Shown here: piece after piece, positions 35,457 through 43,977 of the stretch
Numbering within the stretch: position 1 is the stretch's first letter
Layout of the letters: each line of letters begins with the position of its first letter
Notes under the pieces: generated by a model
What the model saw: only the letters and a program-made list of their open reading frames with translations
Told to the model about the DNA's origin: nothing
Database searches by the model: none
Position numbers and translations under genes: made by a program
Assembly: GCA_903902325.1 (NCBI GenBank)
Contig: CAIUUO010000158.1
Location: 1-64,000 of the forward strand
DNA from: an uncultured Bacteroidia bacterium
GTDB taxonomy: Bacteria > Bacteroidota > Bacteroidia > Bacteroidales > Prolixibacteraceae
DNA length: 64,000 nt
Direction: 5' to 3'

Positions 35457-36818
35457 TTACGATGGCGTATCTTTTTTTAAATACGCTGGGATTTGCTCTG
35501 CTGACTCTATATAGTCAAGTGTTTCCGCTTTTCTGATCAGATGTGAATGACCCTCCTGATCCAAAAGAACTACGTTAGGCCTCAGGGTGATGAATTGCAT
35601 CCATTGTGTCATGTTGTATGCGCCAACCCTGTGGACGACCAGATGGTCTCCCTTCTGAAGCAAAGGGAGCGTGATGTTTTCGCTGATGATGTCAATGTTC
35701 ATGCAAAGAGGTCCGTATAGTACTGTTTCTTCCGTATATTGTCCGCCATCCTGTGCGGGACTGATCTTAAAGTCATACCAGAAAGATGTGAACAATGTAT
35801 TTACACCAAAGTCGAGTATAGTAGATCTTCTGCCGTCAGAAAGGCGTTTGTTGGCCAATACAGTGCCTAGCAAAAAACCCGCATCATCAATCAAGGCCCT
35901 CCCCGTCTCAAGAATGAGCAATGGAAGTTCATCCTGTCTGAACCCGAAATCCAGAATTGCCCCAGTAATTGCATCTGCAAACTGGTCGATGGTTGGAACT
36001 GTATCAACACCTGGCAGATAAGAACCTTTCAGGGTATTGCTGGATGGAAAACCTCCTCCCATATCCAGATACTGAATGGTTTTGTTATGCTTTTCTTTGA
36101 TGTTCCGCAACAAATCGCACAATTTGACAGCTGCAATGGCATAGGCTCCGGTTTCCAGCATGAAGGTACCTATGTGGCAGTGTAACCCGACCAGATTCAG
36201 GTTCTCACAATTTATGATCCTTGTAATGGCATTCCATGCTTGTCCGTTTTCGTAATTGAAACCAAAACGATCCCATTTGGGATAAATGCCTGTATCCATG
36301 TTAACCCGGATGGCTACCCTTGGTTTCAGCTGAAACTCCTCACTTAGTTTAATGAGCGAGTAAAGTTCATCAAAATGATCAATGTGTATGAGTGAATTAT
36401 TTCGGGCTGCTTTAACCAACTGTTCATCAGTTTTATCGGGCCCGTTAAAAATAATCTTGTTTCCTGGCACACCATTCCCCAGTGCCTTTTCATATTCGAA
36501 ACCCGAAACTACTTCTGCCCATGAACCCTCTTGGTGGAAAATTTTACAAACGGCATTCAAATAATTTGTTTTATATGACCAAGCAAATTGAATTTTGGGA
36601 TATCGGGTTTTAAATACCCTGACTGCATGTTGGTAATTGCGTCTGATCTGTTTCTCTGAGATGACAAACAGGGGCGATCCGTATTGCCGGATAAGCTCTT
36701 TTACGCCTACCCCTTCAAGATGTGTTACCACCTCATTCTTTAACTGTGAACCAAATTTATTGCTAAAACCGGTATTCAGCTTTTTGATGATCGGCCTCTC
36801 ATATTTCAGTTTTTCCAT
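35457..36818 (-). CDS. Fold-III PLP-dependent decarboxylase (DapDC/ODC-like)
   Basis: 453 residues, alanine-racemase-fold PLP enzyme related to diaminopimelate and ornithine decarboxylases. Lys83 in FAWSYKTNYL binds PLP; VVSGFEYEKAL and KIIFNGPDKTDEQL are the usual barrel loops; HCHIGT supplies the His near the cofactor; GGGFPSSNT binds the phosphate. In the C-terminal domain Cys372 in YGPLCMNID is the catalytic Cys of the family, and HRVGAYN the conserved GAY loop. The substrate-specificity loop does not let me name the amino acid. True lysA is normally near lysine genes; here neighbours are an ATP-grasp ligase and PqqD-like protein, so a secondary pathway is more likely. Confidence 0.88.
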   Translation of the reverse strand: MEKLKYERPIIKKLNTGFSNKFGSQLKNEVVTHLEGVGVKELIRQYGSPLFVISEKQIRRNYQHAVRVFKTRYPKIQFAWSYKTNYLNAVCKIFHQEGSWAEVVSGFEYEKALGNGVPGNKIIFNGPDKTDEQLVKAARNNSLIHIDHFDELYSLIKLSEEFQLKPRVAIRVNMDTGIYPKWDRFGFNYENGQAWNAITRIINCENLNLVGLHCHIGTFMLETGAYAIAAVKLCDLLRNIKEKHNKTIQYLDMGGGFPSSNTLKGSYLPGVDTVPTIDQFADAITGAILDFGFRQDELPLLILETGRALIDDAGFLLGTVLANKRLSDGRRSTILDFGVNTLFTSFWYDFKISPAQDGGQYTEETVLYGPLCMNIDIISENITLPLLQKGDHLVVHRVGAYNMTQWMQFITLRPNVVLLDQEGHSHLIRKAETLDYIESAEQIPAYLKKDTPS

Positions 36819-36861
36819 CGTAAAATAAATTCATTTTCAAATAGTGGTTTGTACTTGTTCC

Positions 36862-36981
36862 GGGATTCGGGATACGGGTTACGGGTTACGAGAAAATCAT
36901 GATCTAAACTTTTTTTACTTTTTCCTTTTTCCTTTATCCTTTTTACTTTTTCCTTTATCCTTTATCCTTTTTCCTTTTTTA
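36862..36981. repeat. Two heptamer arrays between decarboxylase and ATP-grasp genes
   Basis: The first array (36862-36889) has four units: gggattc, gggatac, gggttac, gggttac. The second (36919-36981) has nine pyrimidine-rich units: tttttcc, tttttcc, tttatcc, tttttac, tttttcc, tttatcc, tttatcc, tttttcc, tttttta. The last unit contains the stop codon of the minus-strand ATP-grasp gene. In the transcript of that strand the second array is a purine tract directly after the stop. Confidence 0.85.
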
Positions 36982-38049
36982 CAACTCTCCCATTCCAGAT
37001 ATTTTCTGAAATTCACCTACCTCAACGATCATATCCCACGAATAGCGGATAAACATTTTACCTGCTACGTAATCCTTGAACGGCTCAACTTTTTCTCCCA
37101 GTGCCATTTTTACCAGTGTTGCAGGCTGATTCTGGCCAGCTGCGGCCGTCAGGTAAATCCAGGCAGGGAAACGTGGATTTACCTCCATGATATAGGCTTT
37201 TCCGTCGTTTGTCTGCATTACCTCCAGTTCACAACCGCCCCTCCATTTAGTTGCCGTGATGAATTGGTGTGCAAGATCAATAAATGAACTCTCTTCGATC
37301 GTAATACCTGCCCATGCCTTCCCTTTGTCCGTGATAAAAAGTTTTCGCATGGGAATGATACTGATAGCATTGCCTTTCCCGTCGCCAAGAATCGCAATAT
37401 TTATCTCTGTCCCTTTGATAAACTGCTGTGCAATAATGGGTAATCCCCATTTTGCCTGCAATTGCAAGAATGCTTTTTGTGCATCATCCTTTGAATTGAC
37501 AATGATGGCATCATAATATTTTCCTTTGATGACCAATGGATAATCAAGTTCGTCGGCTGCCTTGGTTAGATCAGATATTTGATGAATAAGGCGATCTTCT
37601 GGTATCAGAAATTTGTGCTTCTTGCCAAATTTGAAAAGCATAGTCTTGTGCCTTGCTTCAAATTGCCCCAGATCCGGCAGAAAAGTATGGATGCCCATAT
37701 TATTCAGGTCATCGCTTAATTTAATGAAACTGAATAGTTCTGCATCGAAATTGGGTATGATCAGATCGATTTTTTCCTGTTCATGTATGTACTTCAGCCT
37801 ATGCAGCAAATTTTCTGTTCCTGCCGGAGGATAAGGAATCTGGTAGGCCTTGTCAACCAGATCATGCATGTATATTCCCGGTTCAAGCGGTTCATAACTG
37901 AGGCCAATAATTCGGACATCGAAATCAGGACATTCCCGAATGGCACGAAGGACAGCTACGCCAGGACCCGGGCTGTCGATGGCATTTAGTCCGGTGACGG
38001 CAATCACCAGTTTTCTCCTGGTGGAGGTATTTGTAGTTTCAGTTTTCAT
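36979..38049 (-). CDS. ATP-grasp ligase (carbamoyl-phosphate-synthase-like)
   Basis: 356-residue protein with a Rossmann-like N-terminal preATP-grasp region (LVIAVTGLNAIDSPGPGVAVLRA, then LIIPNFDAELFSF) and an ATP-grasp core. Core markers are DYPLVIKGKYYDA, with the Lys that binds ATP phosphates; IIAQQFIKGTEINIAILGDG; and CELEVMQTNDGKAYIMEVNPRFPAW, with the metal-binding Glu and Asn. It should join a carboxylate to an amine or similar nucleophile through an acyl phosphate. The start overlaps the PqqD-like gene by 11 bp, a sign of translational coupling. Substrates cannot be read from sequence. Confidence 0.9.
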   Translation of the reverse strand: MKTETTNTSTRRKLVIAVTGLNAIDSPGPGVAVLRAIRECPDFDVRIIGLSYEPLEPGIYMHDLVDKAYQIPYPPAGTENLLHRLKYIHEQEKIDLIIPNFDAELFSFIKLSDDLNNMGIHTFLPDLGQFEARHKTMLFKFGKKHKFLIPEDRLIHQISDLTKAADELDYPLVIKGKYYDAIIVNSKDDAQKAFLQLQAKWGLPIIAQQFIKGTEINIAILGDGKGNAISIIPMRKLFITDKGKAWAGITIEESSFIDLAHQFITATKWRGGCELEVMQTNDGKAYIMEVNPRFPAWIYLTAAAGQNQPATLVKMALGEKVEPFKDYVAGKMFIRYSWDMIVEVGEFQKISGMGEL

Positions 38050-38284
38050 CCAATAAATTGTAATCTCTCAGTTGGGACATGAAATCTTCCAGATCACGTT
38101 CAAACTGGTTTTTTTCAACATCATATCGGGATGCAATTACTTCGATAATTTCCTGCCGGGACTTGTCTTCTTTCAATTGAGTCAATATTTCCGATCCAAT
38201 CGGATTGGAAGAGAAAGAGTCACCGGATGCCGGATTGAAAATAAAACCCGCCTCGCTTGTTGCAATATTTCTCTTGAATCTCAT
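38039..38284 (-). CDS. PqqD-family peptide chaperone-like protein
   Basis: 81-residue protein with the PqqD/RiPP-recognition-element fold pattern: a beta hairpin (AGFIFNPASGDSFSSNPIG), then helices (SEILTQLKEDKSRQEIIEVIASRYDV and QFERDLEDFMSQLRDYNLL). PqqD proteins bind precursor peptides and present them to a modifying enzyme. No radical SAM gene is present; the partner here is evidently the ATP-grasp ligase, whose start codon it overlaps by 11 bp. No short precursor-peptide gene is visible in the 48-bp or 160-bp gaps of the run, so the peptide, if any, is encoded elsewhere or the protein has another binding role. Confidence 0.8.
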   Translation of the reverse strand: MRFKRNIATSEAGFIFNPASGDSFSSNPIGSEILTQLKEDKSRQEIIEVIASRYDVEKNQFERDLEDFMSQLRDYNLLDEN

Positions 38285-38332
38285 AGTAATGGTTGATTTA
38301 GAATAGTATAGTAGGTTTGGAAGGTCAGAGAT

Positions 38333-39052
38333 CTATAAATAAAAGGTTTTATCCAAAAATTTCTGAAAATTGTCCTTGTATTGTTCCCCGATGGGGATGT
38401 AAATTTTTTCGTCAAAGATAATCCTGTTCCTTTCTATTATCTTAACCTGGCTCAGGTTGACGATAAAAGACCGGTGAACGCGCATAAAAAGGTTCTCTGG
38501 AAGTTCTGACTCAATATTTTTCATCCGCATCAGTGTAGTTACAGGCTTATCTTTGATCAGGTGTATGACAATGTATTCATTGGAGCCCTCAATGTATTTA
38601 ATATCAGCCATATGAATCCTGATTAACCTGTGCTCCGCTTTTACAAAGAGGTAATCCTGTGTCGGCTGGACAACGTCGGCTGGTTTGTTGTTCAGGTCGA
38701 ACCAGGCTTTGGCTTTATTGGCAGATTTCAAAAACAGAACATAACTGATCGGTTTTAGCAAATAGTCAAGTGCGTCGACCTGAAAGCCTTCGATGGCATA
38801 TTCACTGTAAGCTGTCGTGAAAATGACAGGAATTTTCTTTTCCAGCGACTTTACAAAGTCCATCCCGTTCAGGTCAGGCATGTTGATATCTACAAAAAGA
38901 AGGTCAATTTTTCCATCCCTCACACACTCAAGTGCTTGAAAAGCATTGGAGCAAAGGGCAACAGTTTCGAGAAAAGGAGTTTTCTCGATATAAGTTCCAA
39001 TTTGTTTCAGGGCAAGAGGTTCGTCATCTATTGCCAGGCATCTAATCTTCAT
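38333..39052 (-). CDS. LytTR-family response regulator
   Basis: 239 residues: receiver domain (1-120) with Asp9-Asp10, phosphoacceptor Asp55 in LLFVDINMPDLNG, Thr in VIFTTAYSEYA and Lys in YLLKPIS; then a LytTR DNA-binding domain (about 140-239) with FVKAEHRLIRIHMADIKYIEG and FMRVHRSFIVNL. It follows the sensor kinase by 20 bp on the same strand and precedes the PqqD-like gene by 48 bp. Cognate partner of the kinase at 39073; LytTR proteins bind direct repeats, which I did not locate with confidence. Confidence 0.95.
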   Translation of the reverse strand: MKIRCLAIDDEPLALKQIGTYIEKTPFLETVALCSNAFQALECVRDGKIDLLFVDINMPDLNGMDFVKSLEKKIPVIFTTAYSEYAIEGFQVDALDYLLKPISYVLFLKSANKAKAWFDLNNKPADVVQPTQDYLFVKAEHRLIRIHMADIKYIEGSNEYIVIHLIKDKPVTTLMRMKNIESELPENLFMRVHRSFIVNLSQVKIIERNRIIFDEKIYIPIGEQYKDNFQKFLDKTFYL

Positions 39053-39072
39053 GACTCAATTATTTTATTATA

Positions 39073-40188
39073 TTATTCTATTGGGACACTTAAAAATACG
39101 TGGAACTCATCCTCTTTTTCTGCGATGTCGAATTGGTAATTTTTTCCAAAAAGGAGTTCCAGACTTTTCTTGATATTGGTTAAACCAATGCCCGAATACA
39201 TGTTCCCCGAATCTTTTATTTTTCCGTTTTTGCTGTTTTTGATGATACAATTCAAACGGTTTTCATTTATATCCAGACTGAACAATACGAAAGATTCATT
39301 CTGATAACTTACGCCATGTTTGAAAGCATTTTCGAGCAAAGAGATAAACAGCATCGGAGGCATCTGAATCTCAGGGATCTTTTTGGGAATATCCAGTGTA
39401 ATGGTTACATGCTCCGAAAACCTCAGTTTCATCAGAGAGATATAACTTTCGATAAATCCAATTTCCTTGGCAAGACTTGTATTCCCGTGGGCCGTATCAT
39501 AGAGCAGGTACCGCATCATGGTAGAGAGGCGAATGACTGCACCTTTGGCATCTTCAGCGTTGATATCGATCAATGAGTGGATATTATTCAGCGTATTCAT
39601 GAAGAAGTGCGGACTAACCTGATGTCTGAGGAAAGCCAGTTCGCTTTTAAGCTGTTCTTTTTCAAGATCCTTTCGACGGTCATCCGCGATTAGCCATTGT
39701 CCGATCACTTTAAAAGTCGAACTACTTCCTACAATGAGGAATGAAATGGTCACATTCGCGACCACCAACAGCGAAAAGGAGTCATAATCTGATTTCCTGG
39801 AGAGTTTGTAACCAATTGGGGCAGGCATCCCCGAACCCAGTTCCATTGGAATGCCTGATCCGAGGTCCATCGGAGGCATGGCCAGGGGCGTTGGGAAAAG
39901 AAGGGCATTCAATAAGATACCTGCTACGGTCATGCCTGCAATCAGAAGAATGGCAGATAGAATATACGATTTGTATTTTTGTGTAATCAGATATTTGGGA
40001 ATCAATACTGATATATTGATTGCGAAGATCAGGAAGAAACCAAAGATGCGCAGCCATTCAGATAACAATTTCTGCCAGTCGAGTGAACTGTAGCCCCACT
40101 GGTTGAAGAATGGAATGGAGAAAATTCCCAGCCAGATAACCCCGAAAAGCAGAAACTCAATGACCTCTATTTTGATTGATTTGTTCAT
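39073..40188 (-). CDS. LytS/YehU-type sensor histidine kinase
   Basis: 371 residues with four membrane helices (about 11-29, 46-65, 75-98, 137-158) and a cytoplasmic His_kinase plus ATPase region. The phosphoacceptor is His194 in RHQVSPHFFMNTLNNIHSL; the N box is LLENAFKHGV and the G region SGIGLTNIKKSLELLFG. The loop between helices 3 and 4, predicted outside the membrane, is rich in Met, Pro and Gly with an internal near-duplication (MDLGSGIP, MELGSGMP). It pairs with the LytTR regulator 20 bp downstream. A perfect -7 element precedes the gene, making it the likely first gene of the run that includes the PqqD/ATP-grasp/decarboxylase genes. Confidence 0.94.
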   Translation of the reverse strand: MNKSIKIEVIEFLLFGVIWLGIFSIPFFNQWGYSSLDWQKLLSEWLRIFGFFLIFAINISVLIPKYLITQKYKSYILSAILLIAGMTVAGILLNALLFPTPLAMPPMDLGSGIPMELGSGMPAPIGYKLSRKSDYDSFSLLVVANVTISFLIVGSSSTFKVIGQWLIADDRRKDLEKEQLKSELAFLRHQVSPHFFMNTLNNIHSLIDINAEDAKGAVIRLSTMMRYLLYDTAHGNTSLAKEIGFIESYISLMKLRFSEHVTITLDIPKKIPEIQMPPMLFISLLENAFKHGVSYQNESFVLFSLDINENRLNCIIKNSKNGKIKDSGNMYSGIGLTNIKKSLELLFGKNYQFDIAEKEDEFHVFLSVPIE

Positions 40189-40217
40189 GCGGGACCGATA
40201 TCTTTACGAATTGTAAA

Positions 40218-40225
40218 CAAAGATA
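40218..40225 (-). promoter_or_regulatory. -7 promoter element of the sensor kinase operon
   Basis: The minus strand reads TATCTTTG, a perfect TAnnTTTG match, about 30 bases upstream of the start codon at 40188. The -33 TTG is not seen at the expected distance. The divergent GH92 gene starts at 40451. Confidence 0.5.
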
Positions 40226-40323
40226 AAATTCAGGATACAGAAATAATGTGAAATCAATAAAAAGCTCATTTTCATCAACAAATAAGAACTTATCATCAGT
40301 GATTCGTTGAACGATAAGATCAT

Positions 40324-40358
40324 GTGAATATGTGGAAAGGTGAAAATGTGGAAATGTT
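40324..40358. repeat. 8-bp tandem array between divergent genes
   Basis: Four units with period 8: gtgaatat, gtggaaag, gtgaaaat, gtggaaat, then a partial gttg. It lies in the 262-bp gap between the divergent kinase and GH92 genes and is therefore not on the 3' side of a gene. No inverted partner is seen. Confidence 0.65.
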
Positions 40359-40450
40359 GCAGCAATTTGTCTGTTAAAAATTGAAATTGGTGCTCCGGAT
40401 TTGGAGAAAAGAGGTAAAATTGTCATGAATTAACTACTAACTAACTCATC

Positions 40451-42685
40451 ATGGCCAAAACAATTGTTTTGTATCTTTTGATGTTACTCATTTTTATGGC
40501 CTGCATCCAAAAGGAGGATGTGAAACTGATCACTTTTGTCAACCCAATGATAGGGACTGATGAGGACGGTCATACATTTCCCGGAGCCATTGTTCCGTTC
40601 GGAATGGTACAACTTAGTCCTGACAACGGAGATCATGGTTACAACTGGTGCAGCGGTTATCATTATACGAGCCGCCATATTCAAGGTTTTAGTCATACCC
40701 ATTACAGTGGAACGGGAGCGGAAAGCTTGTGCGACATTTCTGTTTTTCCAATCGTAAATAGGAGCCCGACTCCTGAATCCATCAGGAGCGACTTTTCCCA
40801 CCAGGATGAAAAATCATCACCGGGATACTATGCGGTTACCCTGAAGAGCTTTGACATCAGGGCCGAATTGACAGCCACCGTCCACTGTGGATTGCACAGG
40901 TACACCTTACCCGATAGCAGAAATGCCCTGTTAAGGGTAGATCTTGGGTTTGGGAATGGAGCCGAAGCAAGGGTTGGGCACAATGGCGATGAGCCCCTTG
41001 AGTGCTATTTCAGGAAGTTGGATGATCAAACCATTGTCGGATTTCGCCGGTCTATGGGGTTTGTTGGCGAGAGATATGTGTACTTTGCCTTGAAAACAAG
41101 CATGAAATTTGAAGAAGTTACACTTTTTGCCGATGGAATTCAGGTAAAATCGGAGAGCGAGGCAACCGCCGTCCGACTGAATAGCTATCTCTCTTTCCCA
41201 GCAAGCAAAGCCGGTGAGCAACTTCTGGTAAAAGTTGCCATCAGTTCGGCTTCTGTAGAAGGAGCTCAGGCCGGATTGCTGGAGATACCCGACTGGAATT
41301 TTGATGCAGTCAAAAGGAATGCGGAAGCTGCCTGGGAACATGAACTTGAGAAGATCACTGTCACTTCAGATGACAAAGCCTTTAAGGAAACCTTCTATAC
41401 GGCAGTTTACCACAACTATTTTGCCCCCTTCCGTTTCGACGATGCGCTTGGCCAATATACAGGGGCTGACAAGAAAGTGTATGGCGGTAAAAATATATAT
41501 ACCCTAAATTCCTTATGGGATACATTCAGGGCTACAGCGCCGCTTTTTACCCTGACCCAGACAGAACGACTTCCAGATATCATCAATTCGTATTTGGCAT
41601 TTTACAGACAGCACGGATTGTTGCCTTCGTGGGAATTGTATTTCGATGAGGCCAATGTCATGCCGGGCTACCATGCCGTTCCCATCATCGCGGATGCCAT
41701 TCTCAAAGGAGTAAGAGGCTTCGATTATCAGGCTGCCTTTGAAGCGATGAAGGCAACTGCGAACCAGGATATCCGCGAATCGGACCATTATCGCAAATAT
41801 GGCTATGTGCCGGATGACCTGGATCCCCGTCAGCGCGGCGTTTCCAAAACAGTTGAATACGCGTTTGACGACTGGTGCATTGCCATGGTCGCCAAAAAAA
41901 TGGGTTCATTGGCTGATTATAACAACTTTATCAAGAGAAGCGGCTACTGGAAGAATGTATTTGATCCTGCAACAGGCTTTGTCCGTCCCAAAAATGCCAA
42001 AGGAGAATGGATGCTGCCTTTCGATCCGCGGGAATCCATAGGCTTTCAGGAAGGGAATGCCTGGATTTATACCTGGTATGTACCGCAGGACATTTATGGC
42101 CTCGTAGCTGCGATGGGAGGTGCTTCCCGTTTTGATCAAAAACTGGATTCCCTCTACAATGGACCGGTAAAGTCAGGCAATCAATCCGGCAATATTGGTT
42201 ATTTTGGACTTTCGGAATTTTCCAACGAGCCGAGCCACCATGTGCCCTACTTGTACTCCTTCGTCGGCAAGCCTTGGAAAACAGCTGAGAAGGTGAATCA
42301 CATTCTTACGGAATTTTATAGTAACAAGCCCAATGGCCTGTGCGGTAACGATGATTGTGGTCAAACCAGCGCCTGGTATGTGCTCAGTTCCCTAGGATTT
42401 TATCCGGTTAATCCGGTAGGTGGAGAATATGTACTTGGTACCCCGATGGCTGCAAAATCTGATATTTTACTTGATGGTGCAAAGCATTTTGTGATCAGGG
42501 CTGAAACCCTAAGCAAGCAGAATATTTACATTCAAAAAGCAGAACTCAATGGATTATCCTATACGAAGTCTTATATTCGACACGACGACATACAAAATGG
42601 TGGTGAACTGGTTTTGCATATGGACAGCAAACCATCGGATACCTGGGGAACCAGACCGGAAGATAGGCCGGGGAGGGGGATGTGA
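40451..42685 (+). CDS. GH92 alpha-mannosidase lipoprotein
   Basis: Calcium-dependent exo-alpha-mannosidase of 744 residues, inverting family GH92. The N-terminus is a lipoprotein signal (LLIFMACIQKED; Cys19 or so is the lipidated residue), placing the enzyme in the periplasm or on the cell surface. Family motifs are VNPMIGTDEDGHTFPGA, PFGMVQLSPDN, HIQGFSHTHYSGTG, LNSLWDTFRATAPL, NEPSHHVPYLY and GNDDCGQTSAWYVLSSLGFYPVNP, the last with the metal- and acid-residues region. The length is normal. Together with GH38 and GH29 it suggests use of mannose- and fucose-containing glycans, although no SusC/SusD pair lies in the window. Confidence 0.95.
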   Translation: MAKTIVLYLLMLLIFMACIQKEDVKLITFVNPMIGTDEDGHTFPGAIVPFGMVQLSPDNGDHGYNWCSGYHYTSRHIQGFSHTHYSGTGAESLCDISVFPIVNRSPTPESIRSDFSHQDEKSSPGYYAVTLKSFDIRAELTATVHCGLHRYTLPDSRNALLRVDLGFGNGAEARVGHNGDEPLECYFRKLDDQTIVGFRRSMGFVGERYVYFALKTSMKFEEVTLFADGIQVKSESEATAVRLNSYLSFPASKAGEQLLVKVAISSASVEGAQAGLLEIPDWNFDAVKRNAEAAWEHELEKITVTSDDKAFKETFYTAVYHNYFAPFRFDDALGQYTGADKKVYGGKNIYTLNSLWDTFRATAPLFTLTQTERLPDIINSYLAFYRQHGLLPSWELYFDEANVMPGYHAVPIIADAILKGVRGFDYQAAFEAMKATANQDIRESDHYRKYGYVPDDLDPRQRGVSKTVEYAFDDWCIAMVAKKMGSLADYNNFIKRSGYWKNVFDPATGFVRPKNAKGEWMLPFDPRESIGFQEGNAWIYTWYVPQDIYGLVAAMGGASRFDQKLDSLYNGPVKSGNQSGNIGYFGLSEFSNEPSHHVPYLYSFVGKPWKTAEKVNHILTEFYSNKPNGLCGNDDCGQTSAWYVLSSLGFYPVNPVGGEYVLGTPMAAKSDILLDGAKHFVIRAETLSKQNIYIQKAELNGLSYTKSYIRHDDIQNGGELVLHMDSKPSDTWGTRPEDRPGRGM

Positions 42686-42687
42686 TA

Positions 42688-42751
42688 ATTCGACGATTCG
42701 ACGATTCGACAATTCGACAATTCGATAATTCGACAATTTGACAAATTGATA
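42688..42751. repeat. 8-bp tandem array after GH92
   Basis: Eight units with period 8: attcgacg twice, attcgaca twice, attcgata, attcgaca, atttgaca, aattgata. It begins 2 bases after the GH92 stop codon. The unit attcgaca differs from the heptamers elsewhere, but the placement right after a stop codon is the same. The remaining bases up to 42819 are AT-rich leader for the WG-repeat gene. Confidence 0.9.
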
Positions 42752-42819
42752 ATGGTGCAATTCGTTCTATTTCAGGATATTTCAAAATATTTCTATTTAT
42801 TTCAACTTATTTCCAAAGT

Positions 42820-43251
42820 ATGAAGATATTACTGATAATATGTCTAATTCTATCCGGCATGGTTGCTCATGCCCAACTTACTCCATTTTTTTCATCCTAT
42901 AACGGTAAATATGGATACAAGGATGGTTCAGGCAATATAGTTGTGGTTCCACATTATGATCTTGCCTATCCATTTTTTGAAGGAAGGGCAGCCGTAAGGG
43001 AGGCCGGCAAATATGGCTATCTGGATGAAAACGGGAGAGAGGTTGTTACTCCAAAGTACAATTTCACCTGGCGGTTCATTGGAGGTTATGCTACCGTGAA
43101 ACTGGGTGACAAATTTGGGTTTATCGATAAAACAGGGAAAGAGGTGGTGCCTCCTTCCTACGAGGATGCCAACAACTTCCATGGAGGTTGCTGCTACAAG
43201 GGAATGGCTCATGTGAAAGAGAAGGGAAAATGGAAAATCATTACCCTGTAA
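42820..43251 (+). CDS. Secreted WG-repeat protein
   Basis: 143 residues with a signal peptide (1-19, ending AHAQ). About three WG-type beta repeats follow: KYGYKDGSGNIVVVPHYDLA, KYGYLDENGREVVTPKYNFT and KFGFIDKTGKEVVPPSYEDA, each with the pattern G[YF]-[KLI]D-x-x-G-x-x-V-[VT]-P. WG repeats are common in Bacteroidota extracytoplasmic proteins; no enzymatic function is known. It stands alone downstream of GH92 and is convergent with the SDR gene at 43255, with 3 bp between the two stops. Confidence 0.88.
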   Translation: MKILLIICLILSGMVAHAQLTPFFSSYNGKYGYKDGSGNIVVVPHYDLAYPFFEGRAAVREAGKYGYLDENGREVVTPKYNFTWRFIGGYATVKLGDKFGFIDKTGKEVVPPSYEDANNFHGGCCYKGMAHVKEKGKWKIITL

Positions 43252-43254
43252 AAG

Positions 43255-43977
43255 CTACGGATTCATCCTGTTGAAAGCATTCTCCATCTCTTCCTGACTG
43301 GCTTTTGCCATCATGGCGCTCATTCCGAAAGTCAGTTTGGTCTTTCTCTCACTGAGTTGCGTAAAGATGGATTCGATGAATTCAGAGACCGGTGGATAAC
43401 CGTCGTGCAGTCCTTTTCCACCCAGATCGGTGTTCAAAGCAGGTGGTATGATTTCAATGACTTCAATATTCCGCTTCTGTAGTATTTTCCGGAGGGAAGT
43501 TGTAAAGGAGTGGAGAAAGGATTTGGTGGCACAATAAACAGACATACGAACCATAGGAACAAAGGCTAAACCCGAAGTTACATTCATGATCGTATCCAGA
43601 TTGTCAAGCTTTAGAAACAGTGAGGTCAGATGGAGGGGCGCCTCAACATTGATGGCTATTTCCTGTTTGGCTTTCCGGAAGAAATCATCTTCCGCCACTA
43701 CGGTCCGTTGCTGGATTCCGGCGTTGTTGATCAAAACATTCAAATCCTTGTGGTTATCCCTGATCCATTCGAAGAGTGAAACCCTTTCAGCTTCATTCTC
43801 CAGATCTGCCTGCCGGGTGATCACGGAAGGCAATTTTAGTTTTACCTCCTCCAGTACATCGGCCCTTCTGCCGCAAATGATGACTTTATTGCCTTCCTGA
43901 ACAAACCGTTCTGTTAAACCGAGACCGATGCCCGTTGCACCACCCGTAATCAATATTGTATTATCTGCTAATCTCAT
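43255..43977 (-). CDS. Short-chain dehydrogenase (DltE-like)
   Basis: 240-residue classical SDR. Cofactor motif GGATGIGLGL (12-21), NNAGIQQRT after strand 4, and catalytic residues in MNVTSGLAF and YCATKSFLHSF (Tyr and Lys). The Arg-Arg in CGRRAD suggests NADPH. Its sequence style (ADNTILITGGATGIG) is that of DltE-like SDRs of unknown substrate. The start codon follows directly on the stop of the 71-residue membrane protein gene, and the LuxR-type regulator is next upstream, so this SDR is probably the output gene of that small regulatory unit. Confidence 0.9.
   Translation of the reverse strand: MRLADNTILITGGATGIGLGLTERFVQEGNKVIICGRRADVLEEVKLKLPSVITRQADLENEAERVSLFEWIRDNHKDLNVLINNAGIQQRTVVAEDDFFRKAKQEIAINVEAPLHLTSLFLKLDNLDTIMNVTSGLAFVPMVRMSVYCATKSFLHSFTTSLRKILQKRNIEVIEIIPPALNTDLGGKGLHDGYPPVSEFIESIFTQLSERKTKLTFGMSAMMAKASQEEMENAFNRMNP

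Noticed and set aside
36844-37287. 147-codon plus-strand frame with FPLSF repeats
   Set aside because: Produced by the pyrimidine-rich heptamer array and the antisense of the ATP-grasp gene.
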